From assembly GCF_009834515.1 (NCBI RefSeq), contig NZ_CP019426.1, positions 4,967,001 through 5,031,000 on the forward strand: DNA of 64,000 nucleotides. The letters are read 5' to 3'. The notes under the pieces are model-generated. The model did no database searches and was not told the origin of the DNA. It saw only the letters and a list, made by a program, of their open reading frames with translations. Positions 33,831 to 43,505 of the stretch are shown here, piece by piece. Both the position numbers and the translations under genes were made by a program. Every line of letters begins with the position of its first letter. The stretch's first letter is position 1. This stretch comes from Pseudomonas sp. R84 (GTDB taxonomy: Bacteria; Pseudomonadota; Gammaproteobacteria; Pseudomonadales; Pseudomonadaceae).

Positions 33831-34496
33831 TCAGTCCAGCAGCGCCAACGCCTCGGCGGTGCATTCCTGAATACGGGCCCAGTCGCCGTTCTTGATCCAC
33901 TCCGGATCAAGCATCCAGCTACCGCCCACGCACATGACGTTTTTCAGCGCCATGTAGCTTTTGATGTTGGCCGGGCCGACGCCGCCAGTCGGGCAGAATT
34001 TCACTTCGCCGAACGGGCCACCGAGGGCTTTGATCGCTGCTACGCCACCGCTGACTTCAGCCGGGAACAGCTTGAAGCGGCGATAACCCAGGCCGTAGCC
34101 TTCCATGATGCCGGAGGCGTTGCTGATGCCCGGCAACAGCGGAATCGGGCTGTCGACGCTGGCTTCCAGCAGGTCACGGGTGATGCCCGGGGTGACGATG
34201 AATTGCGAACCGGCCGCTTCAGCTGCCGCGAGCATGTTGCGATCGAGCACGGTGCCGGCGCCGGTCATCAGTTCCGGGCGCTGTTCGCGCAGGATCTGAA
34301 TGGCTTTGAGGCCGAACTGCGAACGCAGGGTCACTTCCAGCGCGGTGAGGCCACCGGCGGCCAGGGCGTCGGCCAGTGGCAGCACGTCCTGTTCGCGAGC
34401 GATGGTGATCACCGGCAGGATCCGCGCCTTGGCGCAGAGGCTGTCGATCAGGGCAACTTTGTCCGCCATGGAAACGGTCGGGGATGGGGTTGTCAT
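33831..34496 (-). CDS. eda: KDPG aldolase (2-keto-3-deoxy-6-phosphogluconate aldolase)
   Basis: The 221-residue protein has the KDPG/KHG aldolase signatures ALEVTLRSQFGLKAI, VTPGITRDLLEA and YRRFKLFPAEVSGG, with the Schiff-base lysine at K142. The final barrel strands are FCPTGGVGPANIKSYM. It cleaves KDPG to pyruvate and glyceraldehyde-3-phosphate, the last Entner-Doudoroff step. The start at 34496 (AAGGAA upstream) is preferred to the much longer open frame. It is the last gene of zwf-pgl-eda, with 17 bp to pgl. Confidence 0.96.
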   Translation of the reverse strand: MTTPSPTVSMADKVALIDSLCAKARILPVITIAREQDVLPLADALAAGGLTALEVTLRSQFGLKAIQILREQRPELMTGAGTVLDRNMLAAAEAAGSQFIVTPGITRDLLEASVDSPIPLLPGISNASGIMEGYGLGYRRFKLFPAEVSGGVAAIKALGGPFGEVKFCPTGGVGPANIKSYMALKNVMCVGGSWMLDPEWIKNGDWARIQECTAEALALLD

Positions 34497-34513
34497 AGCG
34501 GCTGTTCCTTGGC

Positions 34514-35227
34514 TCATGGGCACCAGTAAATCTCTAACGTAGGTTGCAGAAACGCGCGCACCGGCATGGCGGCGACGTCGTCGGATGCCAGTGCGGCATT
34601 CAGGGTGGTCAGTTTCGACTGACCGGAAATCGACAGAATCTTGTGCCTGGCCGAGGCCAGCAGCGCACGGCTCATGGTCAGACGCTGACGCGGCACGCTT
34701 GGCGCCAGCATCGGCCAGCAACGGCGTGTGCCATCAGCTTGCAGAGCTTCGGCAAGGTTCGGGCTGTCGGGGAACAGCGACGCGGTGTGGCCGTCATCGC
34801 CCATGCCCAGCACCAGCACGTCAATCGGCGGCAATTCGGCGAGCAAGCGGTCAGCCTGTTCAGCAGCCTGCTCGACGTTGGCCGCCGCGCTATACAGGCT
34901 GAGGAACTGCGCCTTGGCCGCCGGGCCTTTGAGCAAGTATTGCTTGAGCAAACCGGCATTGCTGTCAGCGTGTTCAACCGGTACCCAGCGCTCGTCGGCG
35001 AGGGTCACAACGACCTTCGACCAGTCCAGATCCTGCTTGGCCAGGTGCTGGAAAAACGCCACCGGGCTACGACCGCCAGACACCACCAGCACCGCGTTGC
35101 CGCGCGCCGCAATGGCCTCGCTCAATTGCTTCGCGACGTTCAGCGCCTGACCTTCGGCCAACAGCACCGGGCTCTTGAATTCGTGAGCGTTCACGCCCGC
35201 AGGCAGTTGCACATCAGATATCGCCAT
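34514..35227 (-). CDS. pgl: 6-phosphogluconolactonase
   Basis: The 237-residue protein of the DevB/Pgl type has [18 protein letters not shown] (sugar-phosphate loop), [22 protein letters not shown] and [20 protein letters not shown]. It hydrolyses 6-phosphogluconolactone made by Zwf. I chose the ATG at 35227 with GGAGGT 6 bp upstream. Its start overlaps the zwf stop by 14 bp, indicating translational coupling. Confidence 0.95.
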   Translation of the reverse strand: MAISDVQLPAGVNAHEFKSPVLLAEGQALNVAKQLSEAIAARGNAVLVVSGGRSPVAFFQHLAKQDLDWSKVVVTLADERWVPVEHADSNAGLLKQYLLKGPAAKAQFLSLYSAAANVEQAAEQADRLLAELPPIDVLVLGMGDDGHTASLFPDSPNLAEALQADGTRRCWPMLAPSVPRQRLTMSRALLASARHKILSISGQSKLTTLNAALASDDVAAMPVRAFLQPTLEIYWCP

Positions 35228-36680
35228 ACCACGACCTCCCATCCCGCGTGATCAATGCAATGGAGCTCATCGGCCCCCACGACCCGGCCGCATACGGCTT
35301 GGGCGCGTCACCGGATTTTTTCCACCCGGCGATCAGCTGGTCACACCACTTCCACGCGGCTTCGATTTCATCTTTACGGACAAACAGGTTCTGATTGCCG
35401 TTCATCACTTCCAGCAACAACCGCTCGTAGGCATCGGGGATCCGCGCGCTACGCCAGGTGTCGGAGAAATTCAGTTGCAGCGGGCCGCTGCGCAGTTGCA
35501 TGCCTTTGTCCAGGCCTTGCTCTTTGGTCATCACGCGCAAGGAAATACCTTCGTCCGGTTGCAGGCGGATGATCAGTTTGTTGCTGATCTGCAGGCGCTG
35601 CTCAGGGGCGAAGATGTAGTGCGACGGTTCCTTGAAATGGATGACGATTTGCGACAGTTTTTGCGGCATACGCTTGCCGGTACGCAGGTAGAACGGCACG
35701 CCGGCCCAGCGCCAGTTACGGATATCGGCACGCAAAGCGACGAAGGTTTCGGTATCGCTCTGGGTGTTGGAATTCGGTTCTTCGAGGTAGCCCGGTACGG
35801 ATTTGCCTTCGCTGTGGCCGGCGATGTACTGGCCGCGCACCACCTGAGTGGTGAGGCCTTCCGGGCTGATCGGTGCCAGCGCCTTGAGCACTTTTACTTT
35901 CTCGTCACGGATGCTGTCGGCGGACAAATCGGCCGGCGGGTCCATGGCGATAAGGCAGAGCAACTGCAACAGGTGATTCTGGATCATGTCGCGCAGCTGG
36001 CCGGCCTTGTCGAAGTAGCCCCAGCGGCCTTCGATGCCAACCTTCTCGGCCACGGTGATTTCCACGTGGGAGATGTAATTCTGGTTCCACTGGGTTTCGA
36101 ACAGGCTGTTGGCGAAACGCAGGGCGATCAGGTTCTGAACGGTTTCTTTGCCCAGATAGTGGTCGATGCGGTAGGTACGGTTCTCCGGGAAGAACTGCGC
36201 GACGGCGTCGTTGACCTTGCGCGAGGATTCGAGGTCGGAGCCGATCGGCTTTTCCAGCACCACGCGGGTATTTTCTGCCAGACCGACTTTCGCCAGGTTC
36301 TCGCAGATCGCGCCGTACACCGCGGCCGGCGTGGCGAAGTAGGCAATCATGCGTTGCGTGCTGCCGGCCAGTTCGGCCAGCGCCACATAATCTTCAGATC
36401 TGAGGAAGTCGACGTGCAGGTAGGTCAGGCGTGCGAGAAAACGCTCGGCGACGGCCTCGTCCAGCTCTTTGCCCACATAACGACGCAGTTCGGCGGCGAT
36501 GAACGCCATGTGCTGCTGCTCGGAACCTTCTTCACGGGCCAACGCGATGATGCGCGTGTCCTCGTGCAGCAAGTCGGCGCCATCGAGGTGATAAAGGGCA
36601 GGAAACAGCTTGCGCAGGGCCAGATCGCCAAGCGCGCCGAACAAGGCAAAGGTGCACGGTTCAACCGTAATCGAAGGCAT
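35214..36680 (-). CDS. zwf: Glucose-6-phosphate 1-dehydrogenase
   Basis: The 488-residue protein has the N-terminal dinucleotide fold [22 protein letters not shown]. The active-site block is [13 protein letters not shown] (~170-182, with catalytic His). It also has [10 protein letters not shown] and [20 protein letters not shown]. It oxidises G6P to 6-phosphogluconolactone, producing NAD(P)H. It heads the zwf-pgl-eda operon and is divergent from hexR, with a HexR-type palindrome in the shared promoter region. Confidence 0.96.
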   Translation of the reverse strand: MPSITVEPCTFALFGALGDLALRKLFPALYHLDGADLLHEDTRIIALAREEGSEQQHMAFIAAELRRYVGKELDEAVAERFLARLTYLHVDFLRSEDYVALAELAGSTQRMIAYFATPAAVYGAICENLAKVGLAENTRVVLEKPIGSDLESSRKVNDAVAQFFPENRTYRIDHYLGKETVQNLIALRFANSLFETQWNQNYISHVEITVAEKVGIEGRWGYFDKAGQLRDMIQNHLLQLLCLIAMDPPADLSADSIRDEKVKVLKALAPISPEGLTTQVVRGQYIAGHSEGKSVPGYLEEPNSNTQSDTETFVALRADIRNWRWAGVPFYLRTGKRMPQKLSQIVIHFKEPSHYIFAPEQRLQISNKLIIRLQPDEGISLRVMTKEQGLDKGMQLRSGPLQLNFSDTWRSARIPDAYERLLLEVMNGNQNLFVRKDEIEAAWKWCDQLIAGWKKSGDAPKPYAAGSWGPMSSIALITRDGRSWYGDI

Positions 36681-36745
36681 GATGTTTGTTCTTTTATCAA
36701 GTTAAGCTACAAATACCTTTTTTCAAGGCATCACTCAAGGGAAAA

Positions 36746-36761
36746 TGTAGTAATAACCACA
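36746..36761. promoter_or_regulatory. HexR operator candidate between hexR and zwf
   Basis: TGTAGTAATAACCACA is an imperfect palindrome (TGTAGT/ACCACA) with ATTT-rich flanks, resembling the HexR consensus TGTA(A/G)T-N-A(C/T)TACA. It lies 66 bp from the zwf start. Confidence 0.55.
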
Positions 36762-36897
36762 ACATTTTCGCAAAATACAGATTCCGAGTGGTGGTCGGTC
36801 GGAGCCATCAGTAGGATAGGCCACCGTTACGGGCCATATCAAAGGCCCAATTTGCATAGCCCGGCGCACCTTTGCGCAGGTGAATTAGGAATTCCAT

Positions 36898-37767
36898 ATG
36901 GACCGCGTGCGAAATTTACTGGAACAGATCCAGAGTCGCCTTGAAGACCTGAACAAGGCCGAACGCAAAGTCGCCGAGGTGATCCTGCTCAACCCGCAGC
37001 AGGCCACCCGCTTCAGCATCGCCGCCCTCGCCCAGGCCGCCTCGGTGAGCGAACCGACGGTCAACCGTTTCTGCCGTTCGTTCGGCGTCAGCGGCTATCC
37101 CGAGCTGAAACTGCAACTGGCGCAGAGCCTGGCTAGCGGCGCGGCGTATGTCAGTCGCGCGGTCGAGGCAGACGATAATCCTGAGGCTTATACGCAGAAG
37201 ATTTTCGGCAGCGCCATCGCCTCGCTGGACAGCGCTTGTCAGGCGCTGGACCCGAATCTGATCAGCCGTGCCGTCGACCTGTTGATTCAGGCGCGGCAGA
37301 TCCACTTCTTCGGCCTCGGGGCTTCGGCACCGGTGGCGCTGGATGCGCAGCACAAGTTCTTCCGTTTCAACCTGGCGGTCACTGCGCATGCCGATGTGCT
37401 GATGCAGCGGATGATTGCCTCGGTGGCGCACACCGGTGAGTTGTTCGTGATCATTTCCTATACTGGGCGCACCCGTGAACTGGTCGAAGTGGCGCGCATT
37501 GCTCGCGAGAACGGCGCTTCGGTGCTGGGTTTGACGGCAGAGAATTCGCCGCTGGCCAAGGCGAGTACCTTGAGCCTGAATATTCCGCTGCCGGAAGACA
37601 CCGACATTTATATGCCAATGACTTCGCGGATCATTCAGTTGACGGTGCTGGATGTGCTGGCGACCGGGATGACCTTGCGTCGCGGGGTGGATTTCCAGCC
37701 GCATTTGCGCAAGATCAAAGAGAGTTTGAATGCGAGCCGGTATCCGGTTGGGGATGAATTCAACTAA
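36898..37767 (+). CDS. hexR: HexR, RpiR-family repressor of glucose catabolism
   Basis: The 289-residue protein has an N-terminal RpiR HTH (residues 1-77, [46 protein letters not shown]) and a SIS sugar-phosphate domain (~120-255, [22 protein letters not shown] and [30 protein letters not shown]). In Pseudomonas HexR represses zwf-pgl-eda, edd-glk and gap, and KDPG releases it. All three targets lie in this window. Confidence 0.95.
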   Translation: MDRVRNLLEQIQSRLEDLNKAERKVAEVILLNPQQATRFSIAALAQAASVSEPTVNRFCRSFGVSGYPELKLQLAQSLASGAAYVSRAVEADDNPEAYTQKIFGSAIASLDSACQALDPNLISRAVDLLIQARQIHFFGLGASAPVALDAQHKFFRFNLAVTAHADVLMQRMIASVAHTGELFVIISYTGRTRELVEVARIARENGASVLGLTAENSPLAKASTLSLNIPLPEDTDIYMPMTSRIIQLTVLDVLATGMTLRRGVDFQPHLRKIKESLNASRYPVGDEFN

Positions 37768-37779
37768 AGATCAAAAGCA

Positions 37780-37955
37780 CCCTCACCCCAGCCCTCTCCC
37801 GGAGGGAGAGGGGGCCGACCGAGGAGTCTTGCGCTGCACATCGACCTGAAATATCCAGTCGATTATGGATTCAGCACTGCACTTTCACTTCGGCGTAACT
37901 CTTCAGCATCCCGCAATCAGTCCCCTCTCCCTCCGGGAGAGGGCTAGGGTGAGGG
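37780..37955. repeat. MITE-like intergenic repeat, copy 4
   Basis: Complete copy in the same orientation as copy 1, with GACCTGAAATATCCAGTCGA and ATTATGGATTCAGC in the core, between convergent hexR and the mutarotase gene. Confidence 0.87.
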
Positions 37956-37975
37956 TAGCGGTGTACTTGACACAC

Positions 37976-38830
37976 TCAAGCCGCCGCCCACGCCTGCAAG
38001 CTCAAATGCGCCTTCTCCCCCGGCGCCAGATGCAGGCTGTCAGTCCCACCCGCCGCCGCTTCCACACAGACAAACTCGGAAATCTCATCCCACGTCACGC
38101 CCAACAATGGCCGCGCACCCGGATGCCACACAACCGTGTCGGCACTGTCCCCGGTATCAATGCACAACTCACGCTGCCAGGCATGATCCTTGAGCTGCAA
38201 TTCACCATCATGCTGGAACACTCGCTGACAGCCGCCATCCACCCGCAACTCGCCTTCCTGCTGGCAAACCTGGCGATTCAACTGGTCATAACCCTGCGCC
38301 CCTTCGAGCCCAGACAGCGCTATCTCGCCGACATCGCCAATACGCCAGTAAGCGTGCAAAGCCTGGCTCAACTGGCACGGCATGTCGTCCTGATGCTCGG
38401 TGCTCAGGCGTAATTCCATGCGTTCACCCAGATGTGCGTGCAGGTCAACCTGCCAGTCGCACAGCTGCAATTGCCAGTGCAGGCGCACGCCATCTTCGGC
38501 GCTGCTGCTGTCGAGCAACTTCCAGTCGAGCAAGCGCGCCCAACCATGCGATGGCCAGGCGTTTTCACTCGGATGACGACCATACCAAGGCCAGCACACC
38601 GGCACGCCACCGCGAATGGCACCCACGTGCGGCCACTTCGCCGCACACCACAACCACGGCTTTTGCCCGCGCGGCTGAAAGTGCAGCAACTGCGCGCCCT
38701 GACGACTGAACACCGCCTGACACAGCGGGTGATCGATCACCAACACGTCGCGCATCTGATAGCGCTCCCAGGCGAACACCGGTTGTTCACGCAGGGATTT
38801 GAAGAAGCGTTGTAGCGGATGCTCATGCAT
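37976..38830 (-). CDS. D-hexose-6-phosphate mutarotase (aldose-1-epimerase fold)
   Basis: The 284-residue protein of the YeaD type has HPLCQAVFSRQGAQLLHFQPRGQKPWLW, RGGVPVCWPWYGRHP (catalytic-site strand), SHGWAR, and VVWHPGARPLLGVTWDEISEFVCVEAA. It interconverts anomers of glucose-6-phosphate, feeding Zwf. I preferred MHEHPLQRFF (38830), which has GGAA upstream, to an ATG seven codons earlier. It lies just below oprB on the same strand but after a terminator. Confidence 0.92.
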   Translation of the reverse strand: MHEHPLQRFFKSLREQPVFAWERYQMRDVLVIDHPLCQAVFSRQGAQLLHFQPRGQKPWLWCAAKWPHVGAIRGGVPVCWPWYGRHPSENAWPSHGWARLLDWKLLDSSSAEDGVRLHWQLQLCDWQVDLHAHLGERMELRLSTEHQDDMPCQLSQALHAYWRIGDVGEIALSGLEGAQGYDQLNRQVCQQEGELRVDGGCQRVFQHDGELQLKDHAWQRELCIDTGDSADTVVWHPGARPLLGVTWDEISEFVCVEAAAGGTDSLHLAPGEKAHLSLQAWAAA

Positions 38831-38875
38831 TTGCCACGGTTCCGAATTCATCTGTTACGGGGATTACTGCCCCTC

Positions 38876-38905
38876 AAAAAAAAGCGGACAGCCTTGGCTG
38901 TCCGC
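38876..38905 (-). terminator. Rho-independent terminator of the gts-oprB transcript
   Basis: The stem GCGGACAGCC/GGCTGTCCGC is preceded by an A-run on the plus strand, so a U-run follows it on the minus strand, after the oprB stop. Confidence 0.92.
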
Positions 38906-38943
38906 AAATATGCGCACATAGAGAGGAGCTTATCGCAGACGCG

Positions 38944-40293
38944 TTAGAACGTAGACTGAATTTTCAGGCCAGCGACCAATGCGTTGTCCACTTCATCCAC
39001 ACCACCCGGGTGAGTGATGTACTGCAGGTTCGGACGTACGGTCAGCCAGTTGGTGACGTGGAAGCCGTAGTTGATCTCGTAGTTGTATTCGGTTTCACGA
39101 ATCGGCGAAAACACCGGATTGTCGTAGTCCGAAACACCGTTGGAAGCGTTCAGCAGCTCGGCGTTTTTCTTCACGTCATCGTTGACGTGGATACGCGCCG
39201 CGCCGATACCGACGTCATCCTTCGGACGCGCGTCGAACGGGCCTTTGTAGACAAACATCACCGACTGATAGTTGTCGATGAAGTTGGTGTCCTTGTCGTG
39301 GAACGTGGCGTTGGCCGCGATGTTCAGACCGCGAGAAGCATCACCGTTGTGGCTGGTGAGTTGCTGTTGCGCCACGAACCAGTAGCCGCTTTTGCTGCTG
39401 TGGGTTTTGTAGGCGTCGCCAGTGGTGGCGGCGTCGAAACCGTTGACGTCTTCACGAACGTCGTCGGCATCGGCCGTGCTCTTGTAGTAACCGACGCGGT
39501 ATTCGCCCGGCAGGCTGTTGACCTTCGGCGACCAGACCAACTCAACCGGCAACACAGTACCTTTGGTGCCGCTGCCGCTGAGCTTGAAGCCGTTGCCGTG
39601 TTCCAGCTGCGACGGGTTCTGGTTGTACGCACCGATTTGCGCGTAGAGCTCGTCGTTGATGTTGTACTTCACACGGATCGCGGCCTGGCTGACGGGCCAG
39701 TTGTACCAGATGTTGGTCGCCCAGTTACCCACTTGGGAGCCGCAGAACGCGAGGTTCTGGAAGTCGCACGGGAAGGTGTTGAAGTCTTCGCCTTCACCGA
39801 AGTAACCGGCCTTGACGTCGAGTTTGTTGTCGAAGAACTGGTGCTGAATCCACAACTGGGTCAGACGCACCATGTGGCCACGACCGTAAACTTCTTGCGA
39901 GGAACTGAGGGTGCCGGCACGCGGATCGCCAACGCGGTCGTTGGAGATGTTGTAGCCGTTACGGTTGGTCAGCTGGATCTTCGCCTGGGTGTTATCCCAG
40001 CCCCATAGCTTTTGCAGATCGAGTGCCACGCCCAGACCGAACTGGTCAGCGTAACGCGCGGTCTTGTCGTCGTTGTAGCCACCGTTCAGGTTGCCACCGA
40101 CTTCCCCAACGTAGTCGGCCTTGATGTCGATACCCTGCTCGATCAGCTTGGTACGCTCGCCACCCCAGTCGCCGGTCATCCATTTCGAATCGGAACTGAA
40201 GGCATCCGCCGCCATGGCGTTACCGGCCAGCACCAAGGCCGCCGCAGCCGACACTTGGCAGATCAACCGGGCATTGACGTGTTTCTTTTTCAT
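38944..40293 (-). CDS. oprB: Carbohydrate-selective porin OprB
   Basis: The 449-residue outer-membrane protein has a signal peptide (MKKKHVNARLICQVSAAAAL with cleavage after NAMA). OprB family features include SKWMTGDWGGERTKLIEQGIDIKADYVGEVGGNLNGG and a beta-barrel with aromatic girdles, ending in the phenylalanine of IQSTF. It admits glucose and related sugars to the periplasm, where GtsA binds them. The leader has a CA-rich motif just before GAGGA. It follows the gtsABCD genes on the same strand, separated by a degenerate REPIN. Confidence 0.96.
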   Translation of the reverse strand: MKKKHVNARLICQVSAAAALVLAGNAMAADAFSSDSKWMTGDWGGERTKLIEQGIDIKADYVGEVGGNLNGGYNDDKTARYADQFGLGVALDLQKLWGWDNTQAKIQLTNRNGYNISNDRVGDPRAGTLSSSQEVYGRGHMVRLTQLWIQHQFFDNKLDVKAGYFGEGEDFNTFPCDFQNLAFCGSQVGNWATNIWYNWPVSQAAIRVKYNINDELYAQIGAYNQNPSQLEHGNGFKLSGSGTKGTVLPVELVWSPKVNSLPGEYRVGYYKSTADADDVREDVNGFDAATTGDAYKTHSSKSGYWFVAQQQLTSHNGDASRGLNIAANATFHDKDTNFIDNYQSVMFVYKGPFDARPKDDVGIGAARIHVNDDVKKNAELLNASNGVSDYDNPVFSPIRETEYNYEINYGFHVTNWLTVRPNLQYITHPGGVDEVDNALVAGLKIQSTF

Positions 40294-40308
40294 CCCTACA
40301 TCCTCGTC

Positions 40309-40320
40309 TTTATTGTTATT
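40309..40320 (-). promoter_or_regulatory. CA-rich (Hfq/Crc-type) motif in the oprB leader
   Basis: AATAACAATAAA on the coding strand, 16-27 nt before the ATG, fits the AAnAAnAA pattern bound by Hfq/Crc. Functional role inferred. Confidence 0.45.
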
Positions 40321-40389
40321 AACTGTTTTTATCTAACGCGGTTTACATAAATTGCGATGCTCGACAGGCCGGGCACCGCGTGCTCCTTT

Positions 40390-40477
40390 GTAGGCCTTCG
40401 CCTGCTCGCGATAGCGGTGTGTCAGGTAACAACTACATCAACTGACAGGACGCAATCGCGAGCAGGCTCACTCCTAC
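40390..40477. repeat. REPIN, degenerate, copy 7
   Basis: The left arm is altered (GTAGGCCTTCGCCTGCTCGCGATAGCGG) and the loop-side of the right arm is changed (GACGCAATCGCGAGCAGG). It lies between gtsD and oprB and probably uncouples their expression. Confidence 0.85.
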
Positions 40478-40485
40478 ACTGTTCC

Positions 40486-41646
40486 TCAGCGGCCTTTGAA
40501 TTGCGCCACGTTCGCAGACCGCGCATCGGTCTCTGGTTGCCCGGCAGTGCCGAGGCGTTCGCCAGTCTTGGCATCAAACAACAACACTTTCGACGGATCG
40601 AATTGCAGCGTCAGGTTCTCGCCCACCTGCGGTGCCACGTCCGGCGCCAGACGGCAGCAGACTTTGGTTTCATTGAGATTGACGAATACAAGGGTGTCCG
40701 GACCGGTTGGCTCGGTGACCTGCACTTCGGCACGAATGCTCGGCAGACCATTGCCCTCGCCGTGCGCCAGAACGATCTGTTCAGGGCGCAGACCAAGGAT
40801 CACTTCGCGATCTTCGAGACCGGCGTCCTGCATGCTCATCGGCAGCTCGCAACGCGCCTGGCCGCTGTCGAGCAGCGCCAGCAGACGGCCGTCCTTGCGT
40901 TGCAGACGCAGCGGGATGAAGTTCATCGGCGGCGAACCGATGAAGCTCGCCACAAAGAGGTTGGCCGGGTCGTTATAGATCTCTTTTGGCGTGCCGAACT
41001 GCTGAATGATGCCGTCCTTCATCACCGCAACCTTGTCGCCCAGGGTCATCGCTTCGATCTGGTCGTGGGTCACGTAGACCGTGGTGGTTTTCAGGCGCTG
41101 GTGCATCAGTTTCATTTCGGTGCGCATCTCGACACGCAGTTTGGCGTCGAGGTTGGACAGCGGTTCGTCGAACAGATAGATCTTCGGCCGACGCGCCAGT
41201 GCACGGCCCATCGCCACACGCTGTTGCTGACCACCGGAAAGCTGACCCGGTTTGCGATTGAGCAAATGTTCGATCTGCAGCAGCTTGGCGACGCGCGCGA
41301 CTTCTTCATCGATCGCAGCTTGAGGCATCTTGCGAATTTTCAGGCCGAATTCGATGTTCTCGCGCACGCTCATGGTCGGGTACAGCGCGTAGGACTGGAA
41401 CACCATGGCGATGTCGCGATCTTTCGGGCTCATGCCGCTGACGTCTTGATCACCGATCATGATCGCGCCGCCGGTGATGGTTTCCAGACCGGCGATGCAG
41501 TTCATCAACGTCGATTTGCCGCAGCCCGACGGGCCAACGAGGATCAGGAATTCGCCTTCCTTGATCGACAGTTCGATGTTCTTCAGGGTGTCCGGCAGGC
41601 CGGCACCGTAGGTCTTGTTTACGTTGCGAAGTTCGAGCGTTGCCAT
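40486..41646 (-). CDS. gtsD: Glucose ABC transporter, ATP-binding subunit
   Basis: The 386-residue MalK/UgpC-type ATPase has Walker A GPSGCGKST (~37-45), the signature LSGGQQQRVAMGRALARRP, Walker B IYLFDEPLSNLD and the H-loop VTHDQ. The C-terminal TOBE-type regulatory domain spans ~240-386. It powers the GtsBC permease. It lies 2 bp downstream of gtsC in gtsABCD. In P. putida this ATPase serves the high-affinity glucose system. Confidence 0.95.
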   Translation of the reverse strand: MATLELRNVNKTYGAGLPDTLKNIELSIKEGEFLILVGPSGCGKSTLMNCIAGLETITGGAIMIGDQDVSGMSPKDRDIAMVFQSYALYPTMSVRENIEFGLKIRKMPQAAIDEEVARVAKLLQIEHLLNRKPGQLSGGQQQRVAMGRALARRPKIYLFDEPLSNLDAKLRVEMRTEMKLMHQRLKTTTVYVTHDQIEAMTLGDKVAVMKDGIIQQFGTPKEIYNDPANLFVASFIGSPPMNFIPLRLQRKDGRLLALLDSGQARCELPMSMQDAGLEDREVILGLRPEQIVLAHGEGNGLPSIRAEVQVTEPTGPDTLVFVNLNETKVCCRLAPDVAPQVGENLTLQFDPSKVLLFDAKTGERLGTAGQPETDARSANVAQFKGR

Positions 41647-41648
41647 GA

Positions 41649-42494
41649 TTACCCCTTGACTGCGCCGGCCGTCAGCCCGCGCACGAAATACTTGCCTGCG
41701 ACCACATAGACCAGCAGGGTCGGCAGGCCGGCGATCATCGCCGCTGCCATATCAACGTTGTATTCCTTGGCGCCAGTGCTGGTGTTGACCAGGTTGTTCA
41801 GCGCCACCGTGATCGGTTGCGAATCACCGCTGGAGAACACCACACCGAACAGGAAGTCGTTCCAGATCTGGGTGAACTGCCAGATCAGGCAGACCATGAT
41901 GATCGGCGTCGACATCGGCAGAATGATCCGCCGGAAAATCGTGAAGAAACCCGCGCCATCCAGACGTGCAGCTTTCACCAGCGCATCCGGAATGCTCACG
42001 TAGTAGTTCCGGAAAAACAGCGTGGTGAACGCGAGACCGTAAACCACATGGATAAACACCAGACCGGTGGTGGTGCTCGCCAGGCCCATCTTGCCGAGGG
42101 TGAACGAGGCAGGCAGCAGTACGGTCTGGAACGGCAGGAAGCAGCCGAACAACAGCAGGCCGAAGAACAACTGCGAACCGCGGAAGCGCCAGAACGACAG
42201 CACGTAACCGTTCAACGCACCGATGGCGGTGGAGATGATCACGGCCGGAACGGTGATCTTGATCGAGTTCCAGAAGTAACCGTCAACCGTGGCCCAGGCT
42301 TTGACCCAGCCGATGCCGCTGACCACGGTCGGCCAGCTCAGCAGGTTGCCGGTGCTGATGTCTTCCGGGGTCTTGAAGCTGGTCAGCAACATCACCACCA
42401 GCGGCACCAGATAAAGCAGTACGGCGAGGATCAGCACTGCGTAGATCGCGATGCGACTCAGGCTGATAGCAGGTTTGGCAGCGAGACTAGTCAT
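41649..42494 (-). CDS. gtsC: Glucose ABC transporter permease
   Basis: The 281-residue protein has six membrane helices, MalG type. The EAA loop is VSIPDALVKAARLDGAGFFTIFRRIILPMSTP (~185-216), which contacts the ATPase. The N-terminal helix is IAIYAVLILAVLLYLVPLVVMLLTSF. It forms the translocation channel with GtsB. Its start overlaps the gtsB end by 8 bp. Confidence 0.95.
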   Translation of the reverse strand: MTSLAAKPAISLSRIAIYAVLILAVLLYLVPLVVMLLTSFKTPEDISTGNLLSWPTVVSGIGWVKAWATVDGYFWNSIKITVPAVIISTAIGALNGYVLSFWRFRGSQLFFGLLLFGCFLPFQTVLLPASFTLGKMGLASTTTGLVFIHVVYGLAFTTLFFRNYYVSIPDALVKAARLDGAGFFTIFRRIILPMSTPIIMVCLIWQFTQIWNDFLFGVVFSSGDSQPITVALNNLVNTSTGAKEYNVDMAAAMIAGLPTLLVYVVAGKYFVRGLTAGAVKG

Positions 42495-43395
42495 TGCGCT
42501 TGGTCCTCAGCTCGGAATACAGGTAAGGCACGATGATCGCGAGGATCGCACCGAGCATCAGAATCGCACTGGCCGAGCCCATGCCCATCTGGCCGCGACT
42601 GAAGGTGAAGGAATACATGAACATCGCCGGCAGATCGGAGGAATAACCCGGACCACCGGCAGTCATCGCCGCGACCAGGTCGAAGCTCTTGATCGCGATG
42701 TGCGCCAGAATCATCACGGCACTGAAGAACACCGGACGCAGGCTTGGCAGCACCACTTTCCAGTAGATCGTCGGCATGCTCGCGCCATCGATCTGGGCGG
42801 CACGGATGATCGATTGATCAACGCCACGCAGGCCGGCGAGGAACATCGCCATGATAAAGCCCGAGGCTTGCCAGACAGCGGCGATCACCAGGCAGTAGAC
42901 CACGCGATCAGGGTCGATCAGCCAGTCGAGACGGAAGCCTTCCCAGCCCCAGTCCCGCAACAGTTTGTCCAGGCCCATGCCCGGGTTGAGCAGCCACTTC
43001 CACGCAGTACCGGTGACGATCATCGAGAGCGCCATCGGGTACAGGTAAATGGTGCGGATAAAGCCTTCGCGACGGATGCGCTGGTCAAGGAACACCGCCA
43101 GCAACACGCCGATCACCAGAGTGATACCGATGAACATGCCGCCGAACACCGCGAGGTTTTTGCTCGCGACCCACCAGCGATCGTTGTCGAACAACCGCGC
43201 GTATTGCGCCAGACCGGCCCACTTGTAGTTGGGCAGGAACGTCGAGGTGGTGAACGACAGAATGAACGTCCACAGGATGTAGCCATAGAAGCCCACCAGC
43301 ACGATGAACATGCTCGGCGCCAGCACCAGTTTGGGCAGCCAGCGTTGCAATGCATCGAACGGCGAGGCCTTGCTGAACACAGCAACAGAACTCAT
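42487..43395 (-). CDS. gtsB: Glucose ABC transporter permease
   Basis: The 302-residue MalF-type permease has LVLAPSMFIVLVGFYGYILWTFILSFTTS at the N-terminus. The EAA-like loop is LRGVDQSIIRAAQIDGASMPTIYWKVVLPSLRPVF. I chose the ATG at 43395; the open frame extends 17 codons further through sequence belonging to an intergenic hairpin. The ribosome-binding site is weak (ATTTCCCC), suggesting lower expression than the binding protein upstream. Confidence 0.93.
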   Translation of the reverse strand: MSSVAVFSKASPFDALQRWLPKLVLAPSMFIVLVGFYGYILWTFILSFTTSTFLPNYKWAGLAQYARLFDNDRWWVASKNLAVFGGMFIGITLVIGVLLAVFLDQRIRREGFIRTIYLYPMALSMIVTGTAWKWLLNPGMGLDKLLRDWGWEGFRLDWLIDPDRVVYCLVIAAVWQASGFIMAMFLAGLRGVDQSIIRAAQIDGASMPTIYWKVVLPSLRPVFFSAVMILAHIAIKSFDLVAAMTAGGPGYSSDLPAMFMYSFTFSRGQMGMGSASAILMLGAILAIIVPYLYSELRTKRND

Positions 43396-43423
43396 GGGGA
43401 AATCCATCATAAAAAGAGAAGAG

Positions 43424-43495
43424 CAGCTACAAGCTGCAAGCTGCAAGACCGCTAGAGCTCAAGCTTGTAGCTTGCGGCTCGCAGCTCGCAGCTTG
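43424..43495 (-). repeat. Hairpin in the gtsA-gtsB gap
   Basis: AGCTACAAGCTGCAAGCTGCAAG and CTTGTAGCTTGCGGCTCGCAGCTCGCAGCTTG form an imperfect, tandemly repeated inverted repeat. It resembles the GCAAGCTGCAAGC repeats of Pseudomonas genomes. It may protect gtsA mRNA or attenuate permease expression. Confidence 0.75.
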
Positions 43496-43505
43496 CCGTT
43501 ACGGC

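Noticed and set aside
33831..34721. A longer eda protein starting at 34721
   Set aside because: The extra 75 residues overlap pgl in antisense-like composition and lack any aldolase feature; AAGGAA before 34496 marks the real start.
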